From Ancylostoma caninum (lineage: Eukaryota; Nematoda; Chromadorea; Rhabditida; Ancylostomatidae): 64,000 nucleotides of DNA. The stretch is from NCBI GenBank assembly GCA_037903475.1, contig JBAJFG010000581.1, positions 62,001 to 126,000 of the forward strand, written 5' to 3'. Below the pieces are notes generated by a model that was not told the DNA's origin, made no database searches, and saw only the letters and a program-made list of their open reading frames with translations. The stretch's first letter is position 1. Each line of letters opens with the position of its first letter. Shown here piece after piece: positions 1-13,400 of this stretch. A program made the position numbers and the translations under genes.

Positions 1-80
1 GACGTCAAACCATGAGGCTTCAGTGGCTTTCAGATTACAAGCAACGCCTGGAATAACCAGCTTTTCCACCTGACATAACT

Positions 81-345
81 TCTACCTATTATACTTAGGA
101 CCGAATTATGCATTGAACATATTTGAATTCGAATATTCGATTCCGAATAAGCTGAATCTTCGCATTCCCGAAAAGCTGGGGAAAAGTATAACCTTTGAGG
201 AATGGCAACAAGGGGATAGGGACTGCCTCTTTTCAGCATTCAATTTTTTTGGATCCGGTTTTGAATTTATAATTGGATCAATTAAGTCCTTTAATTTTCA
301 TTCGGTCCTGAGTATACTATCCATATTAATTGATAAGTACTAAGT
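81..345 (+). repeat. Dispersed AT-rich repeat, copy 1 (TTCGAATA family)
   Basis: Begins with ATTATACTTAGGACCGAAT and continues with clusters of ATTCGAATATTCG-type words. The same opening words recur near 25345, and related sequence lies at 4040-4285, so this is a dispersed element of about 240 bases and not a gene. The short open frames across it on both strands follow the repeat words and show no domain. Confidence 0.6.
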
Positions 346-3300
346 GCATCATGTTGGAAATACTGTGTGAGATCCTAGAAAGGCATATTTAAAAATCGTC
401 TGCCGAATTCTCTGGCAATGTGACGGGCAAAATTAGACCCATTTCCTATCCTACTGAAGTAAGCAACACCGCTGAAGCACAATAATTCTTGGCTATAGAA
501 ACTGTGAATATTTATGGGTTTTTGAACCTGGTTGAAGAGACAGTCGAGACAAGTTAATTTAGTGCACTCCCAGTAACATTTAAGGTCACTGGCGCGTGGT
601 TTTGCACCTGGACAAGATCGCTGTCGTCAGTGCCAAGCAATTATTATCGAATAAAACGTCAGAAATTAATTATGCCACGGAAGAAGTGCTGCCCAAAAAC
701 AGCAAAACCTTTGTTTCAGTTTCGTGAGAAATTTCTAGATGTAAGTCTCGGGTAGTGAGAAGAAAAAAGAAAAGTGGTCCAGCACCAATCAATCCACCCT
801 GCGCTGTTACAAGGCGATAGCACTGTTGTGAGTTCACTTGGCCCTACAGAGCAGAGGAGGGCTTTATTTGTGGCGGTGATTACGGTTGAAGAGTGGGGGA
901 TCGCGCGCCGAGGTGAGGTGCTGAGGTGGTGGTGGTGGTGCAGGTTCAACGCAGCAAGTCAAACATTCATGTGACGAAGTGCTCCGAAAGCGAGCGATGG
1001 ATGGGCCTATTCAAGGATGGTAAGGGAGGGCTGAGTGCAATAGGCGGGGTGACTGATATAAGAACTTTCGTGGGGTGTCAAACGGGGGAAATCGGGAGCA
1101 GCCGGAGTCTTGCCGCACAATACCAGCGGCGTGTACGAGGGCGGTACAGGTTGCGAACATAGGAAAATGCGCTTGATAACAGGGAAACAGGCTGTAGAAG
1201 TTGTCTGGCTGAGTCTTTGCGGTACATACTGAGTCACTAATTACTTACTCATTACTCGAAAAGGATCAAAACTACATGTTTGACGGGAAATATTAAATAT
1301 TTGATGGAAGAAGTCCCTTCTTCAACTAAGTCATTTCATTCTATGCAATTCTTCAGATAGATACAGCTGACTTTGCCATCATTCAATTGAAGAGTTGTTT
1401 GAGCCATCAAAGAGTAGTTACTAAATTTTACAGCTTAGCTTCCAACCTCAACTTTTTTTTGCATTCATTATGCACTAGTGGGAGATACACGCATTGCTGC
1501 TGCCAGAATAATCTCAATATTCCCACTGCACCAATGGTAACTTGTCCGCACGAGCACTGGAGTATGTAGGAATCTTCATTGTTGTTACCTTTCGTCAGGA
1601 GATCATCATGAATCAGCGTTAATTTATTTATTACCCCACATAAATGCGCCATCTTCAGAATAGTGTCAAGAAAAAAATCATGCTGGTCAAGACATTCAGG
1701 ACGAAACCATAATGAACTAATCAAAAAAGCCAATATTGCTGATATAGTTGTTCAGTTGAAAGCTCCTCAATGCCTTTATTAGTAAGCTTTCGGCATTTAA
1801 TGCCTTCTCCGGACTTAAATATATAAATAAAAATAATAATAAAATAGACCTAAATACCTAAATAAAAGCTAAGATTGTCAAACATGTGAGGGTACTCTGG
1901 CATGGTTGTGGTTCTGTTCGAGCCGTTTTCCTAGCTTGCGTGATATCAGAGAGGTTCTTTTTTATTGAATTTTTTCCTCGAAAATCATAGTTTTCCTAAC
2001 TATTCACTTCTGGGATTAAAATTGGACCTACAATGTTGAGGTCGAATCGTGGGATACCATCCTGGGCTGGGATTCATGAAACGATAACCGAGGAAACCAG
2101 CGATAGTTAGCGTCATTGGCTCTATATCTATAGCTTGGTTACCCTATAGACCACATCCTGCCGCACAGGACGTGGAAGCTGGTTTGCTAGCCTCGTTCCT
2201 GTCGGTTACTCTTTCATGAATCCCAGCAATGCATTGATTCTCTGTTTAGTTATAGTTTCTTCCTTGGCCTTGGTGGGCAGTAGCAGCATTTTTGAAAGCA
2301 GTGCCAGGACTCAAAGCTCACTCACAGTAGAAGGTTAATTATTACACGGGGTTCAGAAAGATAACGTAATGTTTTTTTTTTCAATGGATGACATATAACT
2401 GCCATCTGTCTAGAACGCGTCTGTGTTTCATGAATTTTATGGATGAAAACATTATTAAATACATATGTAGATGTCACTCCGAGATTTTTCATGAAGTTTT
2501 CACGTCTACTGGTTTGAAGTATTTGACCTCATCAAATCCTAACCTTGACAGGACTGATGGTGAGTGTGATTTGTCTAGATGCCGTCGTCCGCTATCGAAA
2601 ATATATGCAAAAATTCTGTCACCTCTCATCAAGTAGTTCAGTGAGTGGTTTTATTCAAGAATTCCGCGGTCGTCATTAAAAGTTCCTTTTTTTCTTAGAA
2701 CCTCAACGTGAATCTTGAACGACTTCTCAGTGTGAGACTTGTTGTTTTTGAGGATATCCTTATGAGACTGCAGCGTCATTTTTCCTGAGTAACTGAGTGT
2801 CTGGATCGAAGCCGAATCAAAACAGAGTGAGATACAGTTTAGTTGATGTCGAATTCGTGCAGACCTCATGGTTTTCAAGTATATCTCCGAGAGTCTCAAG
2901 GCTATTTTTCTCGGATAAAATTGTCTGGACCAAACCGATCAATGCCGAATAAGACAGGTACTGGTCAAACATCTAGGCCTTTGTTCTTGAAAGAAGAGGA
3001 GCAAGCTATACAGCATGGTACTTCACTAATGTGAAGTGTAGCTAACTGGAGACGATGTGAGGTATGTTTCTCAGTAGATCAACCTATAAAAGTGTTCCAA
3101 TTCCGAACTTGGCCTTGTGCAATGCCTTTATTTTCAAAACCGTCACTATAAGGAATGTCATCTGAAGAGGAAAACATTATGAGGCAACGTTTCAACAATA
3201 TTTTGTTCTCAAACGCGTCGCAATGGTTGAAATTCCCTGAATCTTCGTTGTAACCAAGCGAATTTGTTTCTAATTTATCTTCGATATGCGATGATGAAAG

Positions 3301-3378
3301 CCTTTTGTTGTAAATGACAAGTGGGCGTGAACAGTCCCCGATTCCTGAAAGAAGGCCTGTGTGGGCTTGGCCTTCTTT
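346..3378. other. Spacer without recognisable genes
   Basis: I see only short open frames without domain signatures. Local features are a GGT microsatellite near 925-942 and AT-rich low-complexity sequence near 1815-1870. The 101-residue minus-strand frame at 1428-1733 has no splice context or family motif that I recognise. Confidence 0.5.
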
Positions 3379-3577
3379 TTAGTGGAGGTAGAGCGGCTCG
3401 TTCCGGAATTCCTCTGCTGATCCCACCTTTCCCACAGAGACACAGATGCCGCAGGCGCCGCCGTCATTAGCGCGTTCACATGACGCTTCCTCGGCCAGCT
3501 TCTTCCTCGGAGCCGAGGGGACGTGGAGTGTCTCCGGGGTGAAGTTGTCGTCGTCGTTGCCATGGTCATCAGCAATT
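3379..3577 (-). CDS. Candidate 3' terminal exon of an unknown gene
   Basis: A minus-strand frame follows a CACAG acceptor and runs about 65 codons to a TAA at 3379-3381. It begins TPSIADDHGNDDDNF, passes through APRKKLAEEASCE and ends NEPLYLH. Its composition (acidic start, basic patch, few rare residues) looks like coding sequence, and the block is GC-rich against its surroundings. It overlaps a longer threonine-rich frame in another register that looks less natural. I cannot name a family, and I did not find partner exons upstream (higher coordinates), so this may be spurious. Confidence 0.25.
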
Positions 3578-4039
3578 GATGGTGTCTGTGCCTACTCTCC
3601 GCAGTAACCTATCCAATCAACGGTACTCGAGAATTGATGAGTCAGTGAGCGACGAGCGAGCGTGCGTTGCCGAGAGGCGCAGCGCGTGTTTGTGAGATGC
3701 GTGATTGCTCGACGGGCGCACACAGGTAATCTCGCATGTATTGGGTGCTCACATATTTATTTGATGAGATCAAGCTGATGCAATGAGGGCGCTACCGTAC
3801 CCGTACGCGCTCGCTCACGGCGAATCCTCATGATGATATGCAAATGAGTTGTCCTTTCCCAGTACGGTACGCGCGGGGAAAGCAGCAGCAAGTCGCCGGC
3901 AGCAGAACACTGGCTGTGCACTGGGAAGGTGAAGCGCCAGAGCCGTGGAGTAACTGCGTTCAGTTCGGTGCGGCTGAGGAACTATCAGAAAAATAGCTGA
4001 AATCTTCTCAGCGCTATAATGCAAGCCGGAGTGCGGCAC

Positions 4040-4285
4040 TATACCTACAATTAGGAGTGAATAAGAGATCATATAGCCATCGATTTATTCAAAATTCGAA
4101 GATCCGATTTTCAAAAAATATGCTGTTTGGATGTTTGAAAAAATGGGAGCAGTGCAATCCTTTGGGAATGGTAAGAAGACATTAAGATCTCTCTTTTAAA
4201 CATCTGAATTTTTCGCACCTAGTACCTCATATACAAATAAGTTGAGTTTTTTCGGTTTTTATTCGGTTTTTATTCGGTTCTAAGT
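4040..4285 (+). repeat. Dispersed AT-rich repeat, copy 2
   Basis: Shares with the copy at 25345-25600 the ordered words GTTTGAAAAA, GGGAGCAGT, CAATCCT and a run of TTCGGTTTTTATTCGG. The end carries two tandem TTCGGTTTTTA units. Immediately downstream begins a different repeat family (4286-4440). Confidence 0.55.
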
Positions 4286-4440
4286 ATAGTCCGTTTCAAA
4301 AGCGACGATAGTTGAGTATTTGTGCCCACGATCTACACTTCTCGGCTGCCTCCGCGAATACGGCACTATTTCTCGCGCTCTCTCTGATTCTCTAATATCT
4401 TCACAACTATGTTCCCCGGTGAAACACACTATATATGCGG
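4286..4440 (+). repeat. 150-base dispersed repeat, copy A
   Basis: Starts AGTCCGTTTCAAAAGCGACG and ends CCCCGGTGAAACACACTATA. A second copy in the same orientation lies at 21320-21475 and an inverted copy at 8186-8345. The words TTGAGTATT, GAATACGGCACTATT and CCCGGTGAAACACA align between this copy and the one at 21320. No coding potential. Confidence 0.7.
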
Positions 4441-5360
4441 CACCGACCAGTTCCACTGTAACAAAATAGCGCAGAGCAGGGGATTCCTGCGAATTATCCA
4501 TCAGCTTTAAGATCGCATCCACAGCTTTCGGTCTCACGAAACGTTACTGAGGAGTTCCAGGAAGGGATTTTTTATTCCTTTACTCGCTCTGCGTACTTCT
4601 AAGGGTAGGAACGAAACGGACAATTTTCCTTTCTTTCATCACTTTTTCAATGATTTTCTGTTTATTTATTTATTTGTTAACTGTCAAAAATTACTTCAAC
4701 CCCCCCTCAGACCTCATCGCTACAAACTTTAGAAAACTTCTAAATACCCGGCGTAGTTAAAAGTACGTTTCCTAGTTAACAAAACTATGTTTAAGTACTG
4801 GAATATTCGGCTTTCGATGGACGTAGACGTATTAACGTTTTTTTTTGTCAATTATTTTCTAACAGTAGCCCTGAGCCATATCACTAACTGGCCCCTTTGC
4901 CGTATCTTCCCGTACCTGGTCTTCTTTGGAGCCAAATTAAGTTCTTATGCACGTCTCTAAAATAGCGTCTATGGTCTATTGTATACAGAGCACTTGTTCA
5001 GTGTTAGAAATTCTTCTTCTGATGGTCATTTCATTAATTCCATAGAAGTCGCGTAACAATATAATATTCAAGCAACTGGAGAATTGAAAGCTGAACTACA
5101 TACTTAAGGACCTCGGTAGGGCCACCATCCCACATTCTGATGTTGAAAAATTATTAAATAAATTTTGTCCAATACCTTTATTCGTTTTTATTGTCATGAA
5201 TTCAGTTCATATTTGGTAACCAGAATCTGTAAGACTGTTCTTTGATTATTTCAGGCTTTTGCAAGGCTCACACAAGCTGGTCACTAGCTCTTTACTTACA
5301 GGGGAGCGTCAACCCTTACTGCACCACATACAAGAAGATTTTTTGAAATTCTAGCACTTT

Positions 5361-5530
5361 CTAGTTTTTCCGCCATGGGCATGCTGCGTAAATAGGAGTC
5401 GTAGATTTTGAAGAAGTAAAACTGCGCAGATGATGATGCTGTGGATGATCTGCTGCAACCTTCACAGCTGCTTCTCTTGCACCACCAGACGCTTTGACTA
5501 ATGTACTCTCGGAAGTTTTTATTCGTTTCA
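5361..5530 (-). CDS. Candidate terminal exon, unknown protein
   Basis: After a polypyrimidine stretch and an AAAG acceptor on the minus strand, a frame reads LKRIKTSESTLVKASGGA and continues with a histidine run (HPQHHH) to CPWRKN and a stop at 5361-5363. A second register across the same bases is also open, which weakens the call. It lies between repeat-rich segments and no partner exon was found. Treat as a prompt for transcript data only. Confidence 0.18.
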
Positions 5531-5674
5531 AGACTTTAAGATAAAAAAATGAATTACTTATGCAGAATATCGATTGATAATTAACACATGTCCACATAGA
5601 ACTTGTCTGTGGCCACGAGAATCATTGAGAGCAAAACTCAGTGGTCACGGCCGGACGGAGGAGTGACAAGCCCG

Positions 5675-7436
5675 GTGGGGGGGGGGGGGGACAAGAAACT
5701 GGCAACTCGGCCACTGAGGAGACCTTGGAGTAGCAAAGCTGCTAAAAATACCAATTTTAATACTGCTTACCAAAACTAAATAATTGAAACTAACGGCAAA
5801 AATAGCAAGTGAAGACAAAATAAGACAAACATTTTTGTTTTGAAAAGTAATTTTGAGCCCATTCTTAGGGTGATGCCCCCCCCCCACCTTCGTCCGTCAC
5901 TGACAGTGGTCCTCTTTGTTTTTTTTTTGTTCAAATATGAATTAGGAAGATACTTTTGTTTGGTCTACTTCTAGTTTTCAATCTTCTTGACTTCATAACT
6001 AATTTTTGCCCTTTCTTTCTTGTCTTTCTGCCTGAAACCCTTTTTCTACATTTACTAAAACAAGCAAGTCGCCTGTGCAAATGCATACACGATCGTTTTC
6101 CTATGTATTTATTCACATGGCATGAACTACATATGCATACATATCGACTATAGAAGGCCATAGGCAGGTAATTTTTTTACCTTTTTTTTTTGGATATTTG
6201 TTCATCCGGATCCTAAGGGGACATTAGCGTTCCTCCCTTGCTCTTCTAAATGGGCATACTGTCCAGCCAGACCTAAATTTCCTATTAAAAATTACCTCGT
6301 TGGGTGACTTCCATATATAGTGTTGCACGAATAAAAATCGAATAAATTTATTTAATTCACCAAATAATTTTGGAGCGAGTCCGAAAATTAGAATGACCCA
6401 AAAACAAAAAGCTCCATAGCCCTTCTTTCCATTCCACTAAGCCTGCAAGGCTCACCCCTCTCCCAATCTTCCAATTCCTGACTTATTCGAAATCCATTGT
6501 TCGAATATCGAATATATCTAATACATTATTCGGTCAACACACTACCTTCATAGCCTCCCCTTCCTAAAAAAATTTAAGAGGAATGTTGCCGTAGGTGATA
6601 TGGAGATGTGGATCTTCCTGGCATCCAATTCTGCCCACTTACTGCAGGAATGCGGATGACTGCGTCCCTGCGACGAGTCACTGTATATTGTTTATTCGGT
6701 TACTGCGTGAACTTTGCTCTGTCTACCTCATTTTGTTCAGCTACTCCAAAATTCGTAGGTAACTGGACTTTCATCGCATAGCTCTTCATCCCTGAATGGA
6801 TAAAGCAAAAATTTTGAAGGAAGCAATATGAGGAAGAAAACGTGGTGTCAATTATGAGGAGAAAACCTCTGTATTATGTAAACCGCTAATTCGGGGAGCG
6901 CCCTTGGAAAAGGCCGATTCCTGGGATTCTACGGATTCTGTACTGGGATCAAAATCCTTGAACTTCGTCTCTGTTATCAAAAGAAGAGTCAGCCGAACCA
7001 CTGTCAAGTGCACTGCAGTAGTATGTCGAGCAAGTGGCGATGAACACGTCTTTGTGAGTCGTTTCAATTACAGCGATAAGCACTTGCGACGTTATCTCTG
7101 CCTATCAGCGCCGCCGAGCGTTTTTACCGTTTCTCACCCGTTTCACCTAAAAACTCGTATAAATCCCCGTGCCTCTGGGAGTGCGAGATCGCGCTGCGTT
7201 GATCAATAGGTTCGAAATCGAGCACGCTCGCAGGTGCATTAGACTTTTTGCGACGCACTAGTCAGTCAGTGCGTCCGCTGACGTCATCGCAGCGATCCGC
7301 GACCCCATCCGGACGGCCGCTCGCGCCAGCGTGATTCAATCGCCAGTATCGATTGAACCGCCGACCTAGCAGCTCTAGTGCCTTAATTATGTCATCACTC
7401 TTCACTCGACACTGAATACTGTTCGTCAGATCCGCG
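5675..7436. other. Spacer upstream of the transporter gene
   Basis: Contains a run of 12 G near 5679-5690, the matching C run at 5877-5885, and AT-rich sequence around 6300-6560 with more ATTCGAATAT words. From about 7080 to 7436 the sequence becomes GC-rich up to the transporter start codon and probably holds its promoter and 5' leader, but I recognise no core promoter motif. Confidence 0.4.
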
Positions 7437-10400
7437 ATGGACACGCACGACTTCGTCCTGAGGAGGATTCCGCGCCAGGTGAGGCCTGCCACGGTCCTGG
7501 TCGGCGGCCTGTTCTCCATGCTCAGCTACGGAGTCGTCTATACTTTCGGTGGGTTCGCTTCGCCTTTTTGTGAGCAGCACGTCAGTGGGCGTGGTCTGTT
7601 TGTACTTCTGGGGAAAAGTCGGTGTTATCCAATTTGTAAACGTCACTCTGTCACCACCCATAGGCAATTACTCGCAAAACAAAAATAGAAGAATCTGCCC
7701 TGTTGAAGGCACCGCGGCACAGTGGGTGGAATTAAATCACAATGCACGCAATGCGCTCCTCTATTCCTGGAGGCGAGTTACTTGCTTTTTCTCGTTCACC
7801 TCCTGTCAATGCGATTGAAATTCTATTAAGGCAAATGAACGGGATTACGAGTATGGGAGTTGTTGCGATGAGAAGCCGAGCCCATCAGCTTACGGTATCT
7901 GAATGGATTATACTCTTGTTATTGCCGGCGCCGCCTCACAGTTCCTCACCACGACGCGACGTCGCAGAAGAGCCGCCGGCACAGGCTCTGCTGACGAGCG
8001 TGTTTTCGAGGCGCTCGTCGTCTCCTCTGAGACAAAACAACGCACAAAACTCATTACCGGAGAGGAGGGAGGAGTCGTAAATTATCCTGGGTTCTGGATA
8101 CGGTAGGCTGTAAGAGGCTATTCTCAGGATTGTTTCTTGTGCAGATGGGGAAGTTCTTTGGTCTCTAAACACTCGAAATATTCAGATGATTTACTGCGTT
8201 CCACCACTGACAATAGTTGGGAAGACAGCAGAGAGAAAAAGAACGTGGGAAAGTGCGCAGCAGTTGAAGAGGAATGAGAGAAAAGCAGGCTGCCCGCACG
8301 GTTACTCAACTATCGTCGCGTTTGGAACAGACTATATGTTAGGCAGAGTGAGAGCATTTAGTTTCGAGGGATCGGAGTTCTTAGTACGTATGTCAATGTG
8401 GTTTCCAGAAAATCCGATCGACTTTACTGTTAGTTTCCATTCAATGGCATATCTCCTATTATCTGGTCTTTCTGCCATCTTTTAATTTGCGCATTTAACA
8501 AGAACATCTAAGGACGTGGTGGTAAGCAACACCTGCGGCCTGGAACAGGACAAAGCATATACTCTTAGGTAATGCGGATTCCATCAGCGTTCTTTGGAAA
8601 TCACATAATTTGATGCTCGTTGCTTCTCTCTTCTGTTCCGCGAATTTATGGGATTTCTAAGTCTTTCGAGAAATTTTTCCACATATTTGCTTCGGAGAAA
8701 ACGTCTAATTGGATGTGATGCGAACTTTGTTGATGCATAACTTTATTTTTCTTCTTTTTTTATATAGCAGCTTAATAGCTTTGCCCAGTATTCCCAGTTC
8801 CCATTAATTTCCTCCTTATGCCGCTTTCAAAGCCTTTTGAAGCTTTTTATTTCCGCCTTTGACGCCCTTCCTATGGCCGCTGTCTCTGTGCCGGCAAAAA
8901 TGATGAAAATGAAAAAGACCTGTTGAGAACAATCGTCAACCTGTTTTCTAAATCACATTCTGATGAATTTTGGATATTATGGGAGTCCAGACGTAAACAG
9001 TTCTTCGAACCTAACGATTTCATACAATGAGTGTCGATGGCGGTGGCGCTTCCGCGGCCTCGAGAAGGACGCCGCGCAGCCGCGCCGCGCGCGCCGAAAT
9101 CAGTGTCGTCTGCCACCTGAGTGCTGTTTCTAGGCGCTTTTTTTCCCAATTTGATGGCCTTTTTTTCATGTCGGGTAGAAAAGCTGCTACAAAGCTCTCG
9201 CAGCATACGACATCGATTCCTGTGCGCGCGGCACGGTTGCGCGGCGTCCTGCTCGAGGCCTCGGGAGGACCACCGCCATCGACGCTTACTGTAGATGACT
9301 CCGAATTGATTATATATGTATGCCTGGAAATGCGAAAAACAGCAAATATAGTCCAAGTGGATTTGGAAAAAAATCTGTCGATATTTTCTGATTCTCGCAT
9401 CCATATTTATGCCTTGTTTTGTGTTTTCTTCTTTGAATTCGGCGTCAATGCTCAGCCGAATAGTAGTGCATATTACGCCAAGGAGACCGTAAACACGTTT
9501 CCAGTATATTCTATTGTCAGGATTTGCTTCTAGGTTGGATGTCACCACCCAATGTTCGTTACACTGCTGCTATACTTTTCGAGGGCTAAGCGCTTTTGGT
9601 GATTATGGCCGCGACTACACTGGATTTGCTAATTGTCAACTGCCCGCCGACATCAGCAGAGGGCCTGCATCAGCGACGCGCTGCCGTTAATCGATAGCTA
9701 TCAAAACCATTGTCGCCTGTACAAGCGACAGAGAACGTTGTACTCCTGGGGAAGTATAGCAGCAGCCATAGAATTGTAGCACAACGTCTTTAATCGCGCA
9801 GTAGAAACTCATTCACCTATTACATTGGTCTCTTTCTTTCGGAGTTTTTTCCTCACCATCTTCTTTTTTTTCTTCATTCTTTATTTTCTCCCTGCCAGAA
9901 AACGTGCAGCTGTACTTATAACATGGAAACTGAACAGAACGACAATATCTGCTGCTGTGTACCTGTTAAGAAACAAATAAGGCACACAACGTTTAGTGTA
10001 TCATTCAGTATAGTATAGATTCATTTATTCATGAAAAATGCAATTTATGTTTTATAAATATTTATAAAATTGAATACAGCTTCCAAAGCCTCTCGAAGCT
10101 TCTTATTTTCGCCCATGACACCCTTTTAATTCTTTTCTTTTTAATTCTTTTTTAAAATTCTTTTACAAATTTATATTTTATACGGTATAGACCGCATAAA
10201 TAGACGGACTTATTCCCAGAGAGCTACACCTACATGGAATAGGTCACTGTATTTATTAACATTCATATCATTATTATTTATATGTATGCGGGAGAGCCAG
10301 CAGTGACATAATTGCGAGTCCCGAAACGAACGTGCCTAAATCCCTAAAAATCGGCCATTTCGCCCCACAGTCTGCTCCTCAAGATTACGGTGTCTATGAG

Positions 10401-13400
10401 TGGCGCCGCGTATCTCTAGCCGCTCTACCCCCCTTACGGCGCTCTGTTTAATAGGTAGATTTATTAATTTGCATGTTTATTGTGTTATTGTAATATGTAC
10501 GGTGTCTTCGATGATTTTGAATAAATAAAAAAAAACTCCTCTCGATGTTCATTTGAGAGCACAGCATCAATTTATTCAAATAGAACCTATCAGCCTCTCT
10601 AGGGCACTATTTCATTCACCATCTTTTCATGCTCTCCACCTCGTCGAAAGAAAATGTTTCAGGCAATCTTCTGCCGTACATGGTGTCGTACTTCCGCTGG
10701 AAGGTGGATCCAAATATGGGTTTCGGACGGCTGATATGGCTACAGACGCTGATGAGTGAGTGTTGGCGTACGGCGGCGGCGGCAGCGGTGCCTGGCGAGG
10801 CGCCGAATCCAGCGTTAGTCACTCGCCAGCGCCTAATAGAGTCCTTTTCATGATCCCGTTGACATTGTGCGCCATCAATGGCGGGCGCGCGGCAGACGCA
10901 CCTCTCGCGCGTTCGCAAATAACGTACACGTCGTTACTGTCGATGCATCCGAGGGGTTGTGTGTTGGTATTGAGCAGGGATGAGCAGAAGTTTACCAAGA
11001 GACCAAAAGGTGGGAAGTCGGGAGCTGCGAGGACTCCTTTGCTTAGGAAATTTTTATTGAAAACAGTGACATGGTCCATTTGCCGCAAACTTTCCAGAAA
11101 ACCGAAGATCGGAACCTACACGACGCCAAATTTCAGGAATTCCCACCCGATAGTTCGTAGCTAATCCCTTCAGTGGAAAAAACATTTCTAGAAATTTTCC
11201 ATTCTGCTTTCAGTTAAGAAAGGAAAGAAAGGAAGGAAAAGAAACCAATAGGACAGAAGAAGTGCAACAAAAACGCTTCTTCAAACTAAAACTTATATGG
11301 GGTTCCTCCTCCAAATATCACGATAATTGGGAAGTTTAGGGTCTCACCTCTGGTAATTTTACACCGGCGATTTCCGCCTGATTTGCTGGGAAACTCCGTG
11401 TAAATCGTGATTTCCATGAAATTCCTCCGGTTTCCGCGTAAATTCCAGCTAAATCTCGTGTAAATCGTGCAATTCCTGAACCACCGGCGGATTCCGGGTA
11501 AACTCGGACAATAGAGAACCACAGCAGGGCTATCCCACCTCTTAAACTCTTGAACTTTTTTTTATTCAATCCCTCTGAAACCTTCAAAAAACGTTTGCAA
11601 AGAAAGTCTAGCAAGAATAATTGCTAGTTTCGCGAGGAATTGGACCTTTCTGAGGTGATTACTGGAGAAAAACGAAGCCTTCTTCATTTTCATCACAAAT
11701 TTGAATTTTTTTCTTCTCTCAATTTTACCGTGAAATACTCCTCTTAATGCTACGCAATTACAGCAAGGCAGCGCTGGGATACGCATCTTGCTTCTGGAGC
11801 GCCGAGCATATTTTCCTTTGCTTCTGGACTCTAACCGCTGCTTTCTAGGTGGTGTTCCGTTCGCGATGCTGATTGGAGGAGTCCTGGAACGGAAGCTGGG
11901 CGGACGACGGACTGCCATTCTGGGATCGCTGATCTACACGTGAGTCCAGACTATACATACAGGACTATGATCGAATCGAATATATTCGATGGAATTTTCG
12001 GATTATCGAATATTCGAATAATTCCTTCATTCCATTTCTCAAAGACGGAGCATATTCGAACTGTTCGTACATTGGAGTTGATAATAATTAGAGTTATTCG
12101 AGTAAGTAGTTTATTCGGGTGCCTAAAGAAAGCCGATATTCGAACTATTTGTTCATTCGACCGTCTGAAAAGTCGCGAATTCAAAATATTCGTTTATTCG
12201 GCGTGGGAACACTTCAGATTCGAATAGTGGTGGTATTATGGCTATCATAGAAAGCTATTGACATCCACTAAGAAGGTCATGCATTAAAGGCTCGTTGCGA
12301 TCCCCAGCAATTCCTTCAAGTCGCCGGATGAGATTCTGATGTGACAATACACCGACCTCGGTGGATTCTGTTGTAGCACTAGCAAAGGTTAATAATGACG
12401 GTCAGGAACGAAAACTTTGGAAACTGTAGTATTGAAATGGTTCTGTGTCGAATATTCGATTCGAATTATTTATTCATTCGGTTACTCCAAAAACTCGGTC
12501 ACTCGAATGCTTCAGTCGGGTAGCCAAGAAAGTCCCACTTTCGAACAAATCGTTCATCCGCTCATTTTGAAAAACACCTTATTCGAATTATTCAAAAGTT
12601 CGAATGTTCTAAAAAGCCACAGATTAAGCCACGAACTATTCAGAATTCGAATATTTCAACTTTTATTTTTTCGAACTATTCAAAAATTCGAGTATTTCAA
12701 AAAACGTCGAATATTCCACTGTATAGTTCAGACTCACTGACAGTGGGAGGACCAGAGTTTGCCCTGGTCAAGACGCGCAGTGCCTTAGCCGCATAATTGG
12801 CCAGCTGTGTGTATGCGGTAACCTAATCTGGCGCCTGCAGGGAATTACCTGCACAACCTGCTGATTGTCATGTATTAAATGGAGGTTTGTCTCGACGCAC
12901 TTTGCGGGAGGGATGGGATCGAGGGCAACTCCAGCGAGCGTCTCTTTGCTCATGGTTACTGTTTGTGTTGTGTGTATATGTGTGTGTGTGTGGTGCCATC
13001 AACGAGCGCGTTATTCAGCGCTATGTTTGGGCATCAATCAGGCACTGCCGGTGCCTTGTGTTTACTTCTGACTGTCGCTACCGCACAAATCCTAACGCAC
13101 CTCAAAAACTGTCAACTTGACTCATACTCGCCCACGTACCTACTCTTAGGATGGGTGTGTTTGACACCGCGTTCGAGCCTCCTCCCAGGGGCTTTGTGGG
13201 GTGAGCTCGGGGCAGCAGCGATTACGGTGTGTGGCGAGATTCACAGCGCAGCTTTTACGGACCCTTTCATTACGGCTGGTGCTCGCGATTCAGCAATAAA
13301 GCGCGCATTTAGAGTCATTCGCAGGTGGCGAGACGTATCACATACTCGCAAAGCACTTGCAGGCCTGCCTGCATTCATAAAGGTAAGTAGTGGGTGGAAC

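Noticed and set aside
9027..9533. 168-codon plus-strand frame and the overlapping 225-codon minus-strand frame
   Set aside because: Both span the GC-rich inverted arms of the fold-back element at 9020-9298; opposite strands of the same palindrome give similar peptides.
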